Origin: CAZXWK01 sp964644675 | GTDB lineage: Bacteria; Actinomycetota; Coriobacteriia; Anaerosomatales; JAAXUF01 | Length of the DNA stretch: 64,000 nt | Direction: 5' to 3' | Assembly: GCA_964644675.1 (NCBI GenBank) | Contig: CAZXWK010000006.1 | Span: 16,390 to 80,389 of the forward strand | Shown: positions 36,201 to 44,275 of the stretch, one piece after another | Numbering within the stretch: position 1 is the first letter of the stretch | Layout: every line of letters begins with the position of its first letter | Translations under genes and position numbers: made by a program | The notes under the pieces: model-generated | Database searches by the model: none | What the model was told of the DNA's origin: nothing | The model's input: only the letters and a program-made list of their open reading frames with translations

Positions 36201-37035
36201 GCCGGCCGTCGAGGGTTTCTCGGCGGTACCGGGGCACGGGGTCGAGGGCACCGTCATGGGCATGAAGGTCGCGTTCGGCAACCGCAAGCTCATGGCGCGC
36301 GAGAACATCGATATCTCGGCCTGGGAAGAGCGCATCAGCGCGCTCGAGGACGAGGGCAAGACCGTCATGCTCGTCGGCGTCAACGGCGCCAAGCTCGCGG
36401 GCATGGTCGCCGTCGCCGACACGCTCAAGCCCAACTCCGCCGAGGCCGTCAGTCGTCTCACCGCGATGGGCGTCAAGGTATTCATGATCACCGGCGACAA
36501 CGCCCGCACCGCTCGCGCCATCGCGTCCGAGGCCGGCATCACCCCCGACCAGGTCCTCGCCGAGGTCCTGCCGGAGCACAAGGCCGAAGAGGTCGCGAAG
36601 CTCCAGGCGCAGGGGTTGACCGTAGCCATGGTCGGAGACGGCATCAACGACACGCCCGCGCTCGCGCAAGCCGACGTCGGCATCGCGATGGGCGCCGGCA
36701 CCGACGTCGCGATGGAGACCGGCGGTATCGTGCTCATCAAGAACGACCTGCGCGACGTGGTGACCGCCATCGAGCTGTCCCGCGCGACCATGCGCAAGAT
36801 CCGCCAGAACTTCTTCTGGGCGCTCGGCTACAACACCGTGCTGATGCCGGTGGCCGCGGTCGGCCTGCTCTCGCCGTTCCCGTGGGTCGCCGGTGCCGCC
36901 ATGGCGTTCTCGAGCGTCTCGGTGGTCACCAACTCGCTGCTCCTGCGGCTCTTCAAGCCCAGCCTCAGGACCGCCGAGAAGACCACGCCCCCGACAGACA
37001 CCCCTCCCGCGGTGGCCGAGCCGGCCGCCGCCTGA
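33265..37035 (+). CDS. copA: Cu+-translocating P1B-1 ATPase with four HMA domains
   Basis: An unusually long CopA of 1,256 residues. Four HMA metal-binding domains have CXXC at about residues 19-22, 225-228, 386-389 and 465-468. The first two (CHSC, CGAC) are divergent and separated by long Pro/Glu/Ala linkers; the last two (CASC) are close repeats. Then come eight membrane helices with the CPC ion site (about 879-881), the TGES actuator, DKTGTLTHG (D923) and GDGINDTPALAQADVG. It exports cytosolic Cu+ at the expense of ATP. A perfect EP dipeptide repeat (33823-33867) sits in the first linker. Confidence 0.95.
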   Translation: MHTNPDTVVVRLRVDGMRCHSCERKLTAWLSDIEGVESVDASYAESRVTIYALEGVQFEDMIKAIMRAGFLPGAPSVIEDPDAEAAVELPIQAEKSDEAVAQALRDAIASVEASGYPVGDREQQSLFDENDVEITVPEPIAAPGTEIAGGFVEPEVVLGPVAAVEAAEAAAPAEPEPAPAEPVLVIEPEPEPEPEPEPEPEATTPASEAPARYRRLKLSSVGMHCGACEKLVTMHAKQIDGVVAAEGDAEAQTLTVYLDREVSTDDLAGAILAAGFTPGTPLVLGVAVVSELPGATPAEAAPAPSAAPAVVEAAPAAVAVASTVAAAPAAPTPEPAAPVTSACPVLPPEPEPAVAAASEPRDAYAAPVTQPLAVRDATFAVGGMTCASCSAIIEKTLGKTAGVESATVNLATEKLSVAYDPDVIDTDGIKATVDGLGYSAMLLGAPAVAAEVPGKVTLGLLGMTCASCAAVIEKTLTKLPGVKSATVNLAANSGTVEFDPNVIGIDELISAVRGAGYDAMVKVEQIPGASDTVDVQAEAQAKAYKHEVFMFWFAVAFSVPLFVIAMVPPFMDLVPLKVSEWLAATVGGAWDPMMVGKYLMFLLATPVQFYAGARFYKGAYHAIKRGSGNMDLLVAIGTSAAYFYSVAATFIPAVEMEPAFYETSALLITFVLLGKLLEARAKGKTSDAIKKLMGLAAKTARVVRGGEEIDIPVEQVIVGDLVVVRPGEKVPVDGVVIEGSSAIDESMLTGESLPVEKHEGDQVIGATINKLGSFTFRATKVGADTALAQIVRLVEEAQGSKAPVQRFADRISAVFVPFVIGASLLTFFFWAFAGPVIFGAQPDPSAVFPLFEPITMAAATNGWWIAALLAGIAVVVIACPCALGLATPTAIMVGTGRGAENGILIKSGDALETAYKISAIVFDKTGTLTHGKPEVTDIVLADGHDVDRVFKLAAALERNSEHPLAEAVVARAKADGIELPAVEGFSAVPGHGVEGTVMGMKVAFGNRKLMARENIDISAWEERISALEDEGKTVMLVGVNGAKLAGMVAVADTLKPNSAEAVSRLTAMGVKVFMITGDNARTARAIASEAGITPDQVLAEVLPEHKAEEVAKLQAQGLTVAMVGDGINDTPALAQADVGIAMGAGTDVAMETGGIVLIKNDLRDVVTAIELSRATMRKIRQNFFWALGYNTVLMPVAAVGLLSPFPWVAGAAMAFSSVSVVTNSLLLRLFKPSLRTAEKTTPPTDTPPAVAEPAAA
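33823..33867 (+). repeat. GAGCCC-type hexanucleotide microsatellite in copA linker
   Basis: Fifteen codons alternate Glu and Pro (GAG/GAA with CCC), giving a rigid EP rod between HMA1 and HMA2. Hexanucleotide repeats are prone to length change while staying in frame. Confidence 0.9.
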
Positions 37036-37046
37036 AAGGACCGTCA

Positions 37047-37877
37047 ATGAAGCGCATCCTCCTCGCGAGCGTGATGCTCGCGCTTGCCGGGGCCGCCCTC
37101 GTGGCCACCGGTTGCACCACCTCCAAGCAGGCCGAGACCGACACCTCCAAGGTCTGGGGCTACGTCGCCTCGGCCGACAAGGCCCAACTCGAACTCGACG
37201 AGCAGCAAGACGGCGCGAAGTCCCTGGTCGTCAAGCGCGTACTCGCCCCGAGCGACGCGTGGGTCGTCGTCCACGCCGACATGAACGGCAAGCCGGGCAT
37301 GCGCGTGGGCCTCGCCCACGTGAAGCGCGGCGAATCGCTCGACGTGAAGGTCCCGCTCAAGGACGTGACGACCCCCAAGGTCATCGTCGCCGTCCACGCC
37401 GACAAGGGCACCGCCGATAAGTTCGACTTCGACATGATGAACAAGGAGATGAGCCCGGACCGCCCGTTCTTCGTCGGCGGCTCGGAACTCGCCAAGGTGG
37501 CAACGGTCCGGCAGTACGGGATTGAGGCGGCTCCCGGCGAGGCGTCCCTGACGGCGTCGGACCAGCCGGGCGCCACGAGCGAACTCGTTGTCGGCAACGT
37601 CCTGGCTCCGAGCGACGCGTGGGTCGTCGTGCACCTCGAGAAGGACGGTGCGCCCGGAAGCCGCGTGGGTCTGGTGCACGTCCGCGCGGGCGAGACGAGC
37701 AACGTGGTCGTCAAGCTCGATCCGCTCCCGCTGACCGACAACCTGCTCGTCGCGCTCCATGCCGACAAGGCCGACCCCGAGCTTTTCAACTTCGATATGG
37801 AAGACACCGTGAACAGCGCCGATCAGCCGTTCTTCATCGACGGCAAAGAGGTCGCGATCAAGGTTCCGGTGAAGTAG
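37047..37877 (+). CDS. lipoprotein with tandem DUF7282-like domains
   Basis: A 276-residue predicted lipoprotein (hydrophobic leader, lipobox VATGC at about residue 23). The mature part is two tandem copies of a domain of about 115 residues: each has VLAPSDAWVVVH, then an RVGL-HV motif, then a PFF-G-E segment. I connect this loosely with the DUF7282 domain seen in archaeal surface proteins. It directly follows copA (11 nt) with AAAGGA as ribosome site, so it is likely part of the copper operon. The function is unknown; a cell-surface binding role is possible. Confidence 0.75.
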   Translation: MKRILLASVMLALAGAALVATGCTTSKQAETDTSKVWGYVASADKAQLELDEQQDGAKSLVVKRVLAPSDAWVVVHADMNGKPGMRVGLAHVKRGESLDVKVPLKDVTTPKVIVAVHADKGTADKFDFDMMNKEMSPDRPFFVGGSELAKVATVRQYGIEAAPGEASLTASDQPGATSELVVGNVLAPSDAWVVVHLEKDGAPGSRVGLVHVRAGETSNVVVKLDPLPLTDNLLVALHADKADPELFNFDMEDTVNSADQPFFIDGKEVAIKVPVK

Positions 37878-37878
37878 C

Positions 37879-38505
37879 GTGCGGCTTCTCGTCGTCGGCG
37901 CCGCAGGACGTACCGGCCGTCACGTCGTGACCCGAGCCCTCGGGCACGGGCACGACGTGACGGCGCTCGTCCACAAGACCCCGCTGTCGCTCGAAGACGA
38001 GCACCTGACGGTCGTGCGCGGTGACGTGCGCGACCTCGATACCGTGCGTGCCGCCGTCGCCGGAAACAGCGGGGTCGCCTTCGCGCTCTCGCAGGGTTCC
38101 GGCGGCGGCGCGCACGTGCACGAGCAAGGCATCGCGAACGTCATCTACGCGATGGCCGAGGACATGGCGACGCGCCTAGCGGTGGTGAGCGCGGCAGGCA
38201 CCTTCGCCCGGACGGACCGCAACCTCTCGCTCGCGTATCGCGCGATGGTGGCGACCACGCTGCGACCGGTCTACGACGACCTCGAGGCGATGGAGCGCCG
38301 CATCATGGCGTCCGACCTCGACTGGACGATCGTCCGCCCGGTCGGGCTCACCGACGACCCTCCGAGCGGGCACTACCGCGTGTCGCTCGACGGCTCGCTG
38401 CTGCCCAAGTCGACACGCATCCCGCGCGCCGACGTCGCCTCGGTGCTGGTCAAGGCGCTCGAGACCGACACGTACTGGCGCAGAACCGTCGTCATCGGCG
38501 GCTGA
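37879..38505 (+). CDS. atypical SDR / NAD(P)-binding NmrA-like protein
   Basis: A 208-residue Rossmann-fold protein with the N-terminal GAAGRTGRHV dinucleotide motif (residues 7-16), WTIVRPVGLTD in the C-terminal half, and no YXXXK pair, typical of atypical SDRs. It may reduce a small quinone or act as a redox sensor. Its GTG start is one base after the previous stop, so it is the last gene of the copper operon. The substrate is unknown. Confidence 0.8.
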   Translation: MRLLVVGAAGRTGRHVVTRALGHGHDVTALVHKTPLSLEDEHLTVVRGDVRDLDTVRAAVAGNSGVAFALSQGSGGGAHVHEQGIANVIYAMAEDMATRLAVVSAAGTFARTDRNLSLAYRAMVATTLRPVYDDLEAMERRIMASDLDWTIVRPVGLTDDPPSGHYRVSLDGSLLPKSTRIPRADVASVLVKALETDTYWRRTVVIGG

Positions 38506-38527
38506 CCGCACCCGACCTTCCGACCGC

Positions 38528-38571
38528 GAGCCCTCGGGCTCCAGCGTGCCCGGCTCAGCCGTTCGCGGCTG
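38528..38571. terminator. tandem hairpins between convergent genes
   Basis: Two adjacent stem-loops: GAGCC-CTCG-GGCTC (38528-38541) and CAGCCG-TTCG-CGGCTG (38556-38571). The second has a UUCG tetraloop. They lie between the convergent SDR and LysR genes. There is no U-tract, so termination is probable but not certain. Confidence 0.5.
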
Positions 38572-38582
38572 CGCTCCCGACG

Positions 38583-39536
38583 TCAGACGACCGGTTCCGC
38601 CGGGGGCTCCTCGGCGGTGTCGGGGATGCGGACGGCGACCAGGCTGGCCTGCTCGCGCAGCGCGCTCAGCACCGCGGAGATACCCGGCGTGCCGCGGCTT
38701 CCCCTGCGGATGCTTGCCCAGATCGTCCGGTCGAGCTGCAGGTCGGAGACGGTGGTGAACTCGACGTTCGGGTACGTGCCGATAAGCGCGAGCGGCGGGA
38801 CGAGTGCGACGCCCAGCCCTTGGCCGACGGCGGCGAGGATGACCTGGAAGTCCATCGAGTGGAAATCCGTCTGCGGTTCGTACCCCGCCCGACGGGTCGC
38901 CGCGACGACCAGGTCCAGCATCGAGGTCGAGTCTCGGCCCACGATCCACTCTTCCTCGGTGAGGTCGGCGAGCCGCACCGGCCCCGCGCCGGCCAGCCGG
39001 TGGGCCGCCGGCAGCGCCAGGTAGACCGGTTCCGAGAACAGCTCCTCGCGCTCGAGCCCGCGGTCCTGCAGGCGGGGGAGGAGGTCCCACTCGTACGCGA
39101 CCACGACGTCGAGGTCGCGCGCCTTGAGCGCGGGCACCGATTCCTCGGGCTCCAGGTCCACCATGGAGACCCGCAGGTTCGGGTAGGCGTCCCGGAGCTT
39201 CGACAGAACGGGGATGAGGAGCGCCCGCGCCGCGGTGGGGAAGGCGGACACGCGCACGTGTCCGACGACGCCGCGAGACGCCGCGGCGAGGTCGGCCTCG
39301 GCCCGCTCGATGTCGGCGAGGATCAGCTCGGTGTTGGCGACGAGCCGTGCGCCCGCGTCGGTGAGACGGACGCCTCGGCCCTGCCGCTCGAGAAGCGGCG
39401 TACCCGCCTCGCGCTCGAGGACCGCCATCTGCTGGGAGACGGCCGACGGTGTCATGAAGAGCGCCTCGGCGGCGGCGGCGATGGTGCCACGCGCGGCGAC
39501 TTCACGGAGCATGCGGAGCCGGTTCACGTTCAACAT
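38583..39536 (-). CDS. LysR-family regulator 1
   Basis: A 317-residue LysR regulator: an N-terminal winged helix-turn-helix (RLRMLREVAARGTIAAAAEALFMTPSAVSQQMAVLERE), then a two-lobe effector domain. It is a close paralogue of the regulator at 57142-58053; both share VRVSAFPTAA and DLEPEE/H segments. It is divergent from a 32-residue membrane peptide gene at 39662, with a TTACGCT-N11-A element in between. The effector is unknown. Confidence 0.92.
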   Translation of the reverse strand: MLNVNRLRMLREVAARGTIAAAAEALFMTPSAVSQQMAVLEREAGTPLLERQGRGVRLTDAGARLVANTELILADIERAEADLAAASRGVVGHVRVSAFPTAARALLIPVLSKLRDAYPNLRVSMVDLEPEESVPALKARDLDVVVAYEWDLLPRLQDRGLEREELFSEPVYLALPAAHRLAGAGPVRLADLTEEEWIVGRDSTSMLDLVVAATRRAGYEPQTDFHSMDFQVILAAVGQGLGVALVPPLALIGTYPNVEFTTVSDLQLDRTIWASIRRGSRGTPGISAVLSALREQASLVAVRIPDTAEEPPAEPVV

Positions 39537-39549
39537 GATGTAGACGAGC

Positions 39550-39569
39550 TTACGCTATGCATTAGATAG
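39550..39569. promoter_or_regulatory. LysR-type T-N11-A operator half-site
   Basis: TTACGCT (39550-39556) followed after 11 nt by A (39568) matches the LysR T-N11-A rule, though the right arm is degenerate (AGGG). It is 13 bp upstream of LysR 1. The same TTACGCT half-site, with a perfect right arm, precedes the paralogous LysR 2 (58063-58087). Confidence 0.5.
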
Positions 39570-39575
39570 GGACAA

Positions 39576-39604
39576 TTGTTCTACTGCATGAACGGCCCGA
39601 TGAT
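39576..39604 (+). promoter_or_regulatory. candidate promoter of the 32-residue membrane peptide
   Basis: TTGTTC (39576-39581), a 17-nt spacer and GATGAT (39599-39604) give a weak promoter, directly beside the LysR half-site, consistent with activator-dependent expression. Confidence 0.35.
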
Positions 39605-39661
39605 AGCTGTAGAACCACCGCGGTCGACAAACGGAGTCACCGCTTGAAGGAGGCGTTGAAC

Positions 39662-39760
39662 ATGCATGACAACTTCAGCGAAGGCGGAGTCTTCTACGGT
39701 CGCACGGCACTCGCCATCATCGGCGTGATCGCCATGTCGGTGCTGCTCCACCTGCTCTAG
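39662..39760 (+). CDS. 32-residue single-helix membrane peptide
   Basis: A very short gene with a perfect AAGGAGG ribosome site 9 nt before the ATG. The product has a polar N-terminus of 14 residues, then one strongly hydrophobic helix (TALAIIGVIAMSVLLHLL) to the C-terminus. It lies between the divergent LysR 1 gene and a strong terminator at 39816, so it seems to be its own transcription unit. Such peptides often modulate a membrane complex or act as toxins; neither is shown here. Confidence 0.7.
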   Translation: MHDNFSEGGVFYGRTALAIIGVIAMSVLLHLL

Positions 39761-39815
39761 TACCTCTCGTCCCCCTTGCGTCCGGTGCGGTCATCCCCCC
39801 GCATCGACGTCCCCG

Positions 39816-39846
39816 AAAGCGCCCCGCTCCCCGCGGGGCGCTTTTT
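39816..39846 (+). terminator. strong intrinsic terminator
   Basis: A perfect 12-bp stem (AAAGCGCCCCGC / GCGGGGCGCTTT) with a TCCCC loop and a run of five T. It ends the micro-peptide transcript before hisG. Confidence 0.92.
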
Positions 39847-39894
39847 CGTCCTCTGCGGGAGAGCCCGGTCCACGCGACAGGTAACACTCCACCA

Positions 39895-39903
39895 TGCTAG
39901 AGT
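39895..39903 (+). promoter_or_regulatory. extended -10 element before hisG
   Basis: TGCTAGAGT, a TGN-TANNNT element 76 nt before the hisG start, downstream of the terminator. Confidence 0.4.
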
Positions 39904-39978
39904 GGTAGAGCGCACCGCCGCGCTGTCGAGCGCACGCGCGCTGCGCGGAATCGAATCATCGGACGTCTCGGAGGAACC

Positions 39979-40851
39979 ATGCTCAGGATCGCACTGCCCA
40001 AGGGATCGCTCGAGGAGCAGACGATGCTCCTCTTCTCGCAGGCCGACCTCGAGGTGAAGAAGTCGAGTCGCGAGTACAACCCGACCATCGCCGATCCGCG
40101 CATCTGCAAGGTCAAGATCCTCCGTCCGCAGGAGATCCCGCTGTTCGTCGAGGCGGGCGACTTCGACCTGGGCATCTCGGGATACGACTGGGTCACCGAG
40201 TCGGGCGCCGACGTCGTCGAGGTCGCCGAGCTGCCCTACGCAAAGACCGGCACCGGTGTCGTGAACATGGTGCTCGCCGTCCCGGACGAGTCGCCGGTGT
40301 CCTCGGCGAAGGACATCCGGCCGGGCAGCCGCATCACCACCGAGTTCCCCAACGTCACCAAGGCGTACTTCGAGGAGCTGGGCATTCCGGTCGAGGTGCA
40401 CTTCAGCTACGGCGCGACCGAGGCCAAGGTCCCGGACATGATGGACGCGCTCGTGGACCTCACCGAGACCGGCTCGACGCTGCGGCGCAACGGGCTGAAG
40501 ATCGTCGACACCGTGCTCACCTCCACGACCCGGCTGCTCGCGAACAAGGACGCCTGGGAGGATGCCGAGAAGCGCCGCGAGATCGAGGAGATACGGACGC
40601 TGCTGCTGGGCGTCATCGAGGCGCGCGGCCGCGTGCTGCTGTCGATGAACGTCCCCGAGGCCAAGCTCGACGCCGTCATCGCCCAGCTCCCCTCGATGAA
40701 GCACCCCACGGTCTCAACGCTCTACGGGTCGACCGACCTCGAGGTCACGACCGTCGCCGACAAGGCCGGCGTCAACATCCTCATCCCGCGCCTGAAGGCC
40801 GCGGGAGCCGAGGACATCCTCGAGATCCCCATCAGCAAGATCGTGAAGTAG
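39979..40851 (+). CDS. hisG: ATP phosphoribosyltransferase, long form
   Basis: A 290-residue HisG that joins ATP and PRPP in the first step of histidine synthesis. It starts LRIALPKGSLEE, with GISGYDWV and the GSTLRRNGLKIV PRPP-binding region; the last 75 residues are the HisG_C regulatory (histidine-binding) domain that marks the long form. GGAGGAACC precedes the ATG. No other his gene is in the window, so it is detached from its pathway. Confidence 0.96.
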   Translation: MLRIALPKGSLEEQTMLLFSQADLEVKKSSREYNPTIADPRICKVKILRPQEIPLFVEAGDFDLGISGYDWVTESGADVVEVAELPYAKTGTGVVNMVLAVPDESPVSSAKDIRPGSRITTEFPNVTKAYFEELGIPVEVHFSYGATEAKVPDMMDALVDLTETGSTLRRNGLKIVDTVLTSTTRLLANKDAWEDAEKRREIEEIRTLLLGVIEARGRVLLSMNVPEAKLDAVIAQLPSMKHPTVSTLYGSTDLEVTTVADKAGVNILIPRLKAAGAEDILEIPISKIVK

Positions 40852-41044
40852 CGGCCCGCGATCCTCGGCGGGCGTCGCGGCGACGTGAAGGCGGGTTCGG
40901 CGCGGGCCACTCGTCACGTCAGCGTTACGCCCGTGAACGTGCGGGTACACGCTATGGGAAGCCGAGGGCATGCGGGTCATCCCAGGCGCCGTAGGCACCG
41001 ATCAGCGTTTTGACAGACCGCACCGAGCAAGGGAGGTGTGCGGG

Positions 41045-41815
41045 ATGCCGAGCGTAGAGCCGGTCGCGGCGCGACAGCCAGGCGAGGATGAGGCGGACGA
41101 CCGCCTCATCGTCATGCGCGACGTTCGTCGCATCTACCGTATGGGCGAGGTCGAGGTCGAGGCGCTTCACGTCGACGAGCTCGTCATCCGCCGAGGCGAG
41201 TTCGTCGCCATCCTGGGCCCGTCGGGTTCGGGCAAGACGACGCTCCTGAACCTGCTCGGCGGGATCGACGCGGCCACGACCGGGACGATCACCTTCGCCG
41301 AGCACGACATCTCGCGCCTCAACCGCCGTGAGCTCACGCTGTTCCGGCGCGAGCACATCGGCTTCGTCTTCCAGTTCTTCAACCTGATCCCCACGCTCAC
41401 CGCCGAGGAGAACGTCCGGTTCGCCCTCGACCTGGCGTGGCGGGACGGCAGTGGCCCGGACCTCGACCCGGCCGAGCTGCTCGCGAAGGTCGGCCTCGCG
41501 GAGCGCAGAGAGCACTTCCCGGCGCAACTGTCGGGCGGTGAGCAGCAGCGCGTCGCCGTGGCCCGTGCGCTCGCGAAGGCGCCGGAGCTCATCTTGGGCG
41601 ACGAGCCGACCGGCAACCTCGACTTCCGCACGGGCAAGCTCGTGCTCAAGGTGCTGCGCGAAGTGAACCGCGACGCCGGAGCGGCGGTCGTGCTCGTCAC
41701 GCACAACCAGCCGCTTGCCGCGATCGCCGACCGGGTCCTGCAACTCCGCGACGGACACATCGTCTCCGAGCAAATCAACGAGCACCCGGTCGATCCGGAG
41801 GACGTGAGCTGGTGA
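41045..41815 (+). CDS. MacB/LolD-type ABC transporter ATPase
   Basis: A 256-residue ATPase with Walker A GPSGSGKTT, Q-loop region FQFFNLIPTLTA, signature LSGGEQQRVAVARAL, Walker B LILGDEPTGNLD and switch VTHN. This is the LolD/MacB/FtsE-like class that pairs with FtsX-type permeases. I start at the ATG at 41045, which follows a strong GGAGGTG; an upstream in-frame ATG at 40970 lacks one. It overlaps the permease gene by 4 nt (GTGA). Confidence 0.93.
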   Translation: MPSVEPVAARQPGEDEADDRLIVMRDVRRIYRMGEVEVEALHVDELVIRRGEFVAILGPSGSGKTTLLNLLGGIDAATTGTITFAEHDISRLNRRELTLFRREHIGFVFQFFNLIPTLTAEENVRFALDLAWRDGSGPDLDPAELLAKVGLAERREHFPAQLSGGEQQRVAVARALAKAPELILGDEPTGNLDFRTGKLVLKVLREVNRDAGAAVVLVTHNQPLAAIADRVLQLRDGHIVSEQINEHPVDPEDVSW

Positions 41816-44202
41816 AACGGCGCCGGGGCATCAGCATGCTGACCCTCAAGGCCTGGCGCGACATGAAGGCCCACAAGGGGCAGTTCATCTCGCTCGTCGT
41901 CCTCATCGCGATAGGGATCACGAGCTACGTCACGTTCCAGAACGGCTACTACAACCTGAAGGCATCGCTCGACCACGCGTATTCGACGCTGCGCCTCGCG
42001 GACTTCACCGTGCGCGTCGACCGCGTTCCACTCGCGGCGGCGCGCGCGGTGGAGCGTGTGCCCGGAGTGGAGCGCGCGATCGTGCGGACCGTCAACGATG
42101 TGGGCATCGAGCGGGGCAACGGCGAGCAGGCGACGGCCCGCGTGATCAGCTCGGCGGGTCCCTCGGCCAAGATTGACGCCGTCCACCTCGAGGAGGGCCG
42201 CTACCCTGCGCCGGGCGCGCGCGATGAGGTCGCGCTGAGCACGCAGTTCGCGCGGGACACGGCCACGCGGCCTGGCGACGAGATCACGCTCCTGATCGGC
42301 GGCCACCGAGTACCCGTGCGCGTGGTCGGCATCGGCGTGGACCCGGAGAACATGTACGCGATGCAGAGCGAGGGCACCCTGCCCGCGCCCGGCACCTTCG
42401 CGCTCGTCTACACCTCCGAGAAGGGCATCGAGTACCTGTTCGGCACGTCGCACTCCGGTAACGACGTGGCTGTCGTCGCGAAGCCCGGCGTCGCCGTCGA
42501 GGCGCTCTCCGAGGAGGTGGAGGACGAGCTGCGCCCGTATGGGTTGGACTCGACCATCCTTCGCGACGACATGCCGAGCTACGCCGGGCTCGAGTCCGAG
42601 CTCGAGCAGAACCGTCTGATGGCCCGCTCCATGCCCGCGCTCGTGCTCGCCATCAGCGCGATGTCGCTCTTCATCGCGCTCTCGCGACTGGTTCAGGCGC
42701 AGCGCGGCGAGATCGGTCTCGCAAAAGCGCTCGGCTACAGCGACCGGCGGATCCTGGGTCACTACCTGACGATCGCACTGATCGTCGCCGTCTCGGGCTC
42801 GGTCATCGGGTTGGCCCTGGGCGTCTGGGGGGCGCAAGGTGTCGCCGCCATGTACGTGTCGATGTTGGGGCTGCCGTTCCTGACCGGCGGCTTCTACCCC
42901 GACGTTGCGGCCATCGCCGTGGCCCTTGCCGTGGTGGCATGCCTGCTTGCGGCGGCTGTGCCCGCGTGGCGCTCCGCTCGGCTGGCACCGGCGATGGCGA
43001 TGCACTCCGACCCCAACGTCTCGCTCACCGGTGGCCACATCCCGGTCGTGGAACGCGTGTTGCGCCCGATCCTGCCACGTTCGTTCACCTTCCGGGTTCC
43101 GCTGCGCAACGTCTTCCGGGCGAAGCGCCGCACCGTGTACACGATCCTCGGCATCGCCTTCGCCATGGTGCTCTCGGTGGCGACCGTGGCGATGTTCGAC
43201 TCGATCGACTACATCATGAACAGGGCGTTCACCGGCATCGAGCGCTGGGACATCATGGCCGTCTTCGACCAGCCGTTCGGCACGGCTCGCATGGCCGAGG
43301 TGCGCGACATGAGCGGCGTTCAGCGGGTCCAAGTGGCGCTCATGCTGCCGGTGACGATCTCGGCCAACGGTGCCGAGGAGGACGTGGTCGTGACCGCCAC
43401 GAACCCGGACGCTGACTTCCACGGGTTCGAGCCGGTCGGCGGGCCTCCGCCTTCCGACAGTCTGGCCGACGGCGATCTGGTTCTCTCGGCATCGACGGCC
43501 CGTACCCTCCGGGTGGTGCCGGGCGACAGCGTGTCTGTGGATTCGCCGCTCGTCGACGATCCCGTGATGATGCGCGTGGGAACGCTGTCCGACGAGATGC
43601 TCGGCCAGCCGGTGTTCGTGTCGCTCGAGGCCGCCTCGAGGCTGACGGGAAGCGCGGTGACCGCGTTCAACGTGCTCTACATCGACGCCGATCCCGCGCG
43701 CGCCAACCGGATCAGGCAGGACATCTACGACCTGCCGGGGGCGTCGGCCGTTCAGGTCAAGGCGAGCTACGTGGAGCAGCTCAAGAAGTGGCTGCAGCTC
43801 TTCGACTTCTTCGGCGTGGTGCTGCTTGGCTTTGGGGCCGCACTTGCGTTCGTGGTCGTGTTCACGACGTTCACCGCCAACGTCACCGAGCGAACGCGCG
43901 AGATAGCGACGATGCGGACGATCGGCGAGGACAACGTGCGCCTCACGGTCATGATCACGCTCGAGAATCTCGCCATCGCGCTCGCGGCCGTCCCCTTGGG
44001 GATCTGGCTGGGCGTCCAGGCCGCCAACGCCCTGTTCGCCTACTTCGACGTCGAGGGATTCGAGCTCAGGGCACACATCTACCCCAGCAGCATCGCCCAG
44101 ATCTGCGTGCTCATGCTGATCGTGTTGTTGCTCTCCGAGATACCGCCGGTGCGCAGGATCTTCCGCCTCGACCTCGCCGAAGCCACCAAGGTCATGGAGT
44201 AG
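41812..44202 (+). CDS. FtsX/MacB-family ABC permease, long form
   Basis: A 796-residue permease with the duplicated FtsX architecture: an N-terminal helix, an extracytoplasmic domain, three helices (about residues 270-395), a linker, then a second copy (helix around 440, extracytoplasmic domain, three helices to the end). The GTG start overlaps the ATPase stop. Proteins of this group work in lipoprotein or peptide release, or in mechanotransmission across the envelope; the substrate is unknown. A second permease of the same type, without an ATPase, is at 61627. Confidence 0.9.
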   Translation: MKRRRGISMLTLKAWRDMKAHKGQFISLVVLIAIGITSYVTFQNGYYNLKASLDHAYSTLRLADFTVRVDRVPLAAARAVERVPGVERAIVRTVNDVGIERGNGEQATARVISSAGPSAKIDAVHLEEGRYPAPGARDEVALSTQFARDTATRPGDEITLLIGGHRVPVRVVGIGVDPENMYAMQSEGTLPAPGTFALVYTSEKGIEYLFGTSHSGNDVAVVAKPGVAVEALSEEVEDELRPYGLDSTILRDDMPSYAGLESELEQNRLMARSMPALVLAISAMSLFIALSRLVQAQRGEIGLAKALGYSDRRILGHYLTIALIVAVSGSVIGLALGVWGAQGVAAMYVSMLGLPFLTGGFYPDVAAIAVALAVVACLLAAAVPAWRSARLAPAMAMHSDPNVSLTGGHIPVVERVLRPILPRSFTFRVPLRNVFRAKRRTVYTILGIAFAMVLSVATVAMFDSIDYIMNRAFTGIERWDIMAVFDQPFGTARMAEVRDMSGVQRVQVALMLPVTISANGAEEDVVVTATNPDADFHGFEPVGGPPPSDSLADGDLVLSASTARTLRVVPGDSVSVDSPLVDDPVMMRVGTLSDEMLGQPVFVSLEAASRLTGSAVTAFNVLYIDADPARANRIRQDIYDLPGASAVQVKASYVEQLKKWLQLFDFFGVVLLGFGAALAFVVVFTTFTANVTERTREIATMRTIGEDNVRLTVMITLENLAIALAAVPLGIWLGVQAANALFAYFDVEGFELRAHIYPSSIAQICVLMLIVLLLSEIPPVRRIFRLDLAEATKVME

Positions 44203-44275
44203 CCGGGCCCGCTCGACGCCGCCGTCATCTGCCGCTCTGGCCTGTGTCACACTGTCTCGTGAGAAGGGGGGTCTC

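Noticed and set aside
33082..37047. Very long open frame antisense to copA (over 1,300 codons)
   Set aside because: It mirrors the codon pattern of copA in high-GC DNA, has no ribosome site or domain, and is rich in Arg/Asp/His typical of shadow frames.
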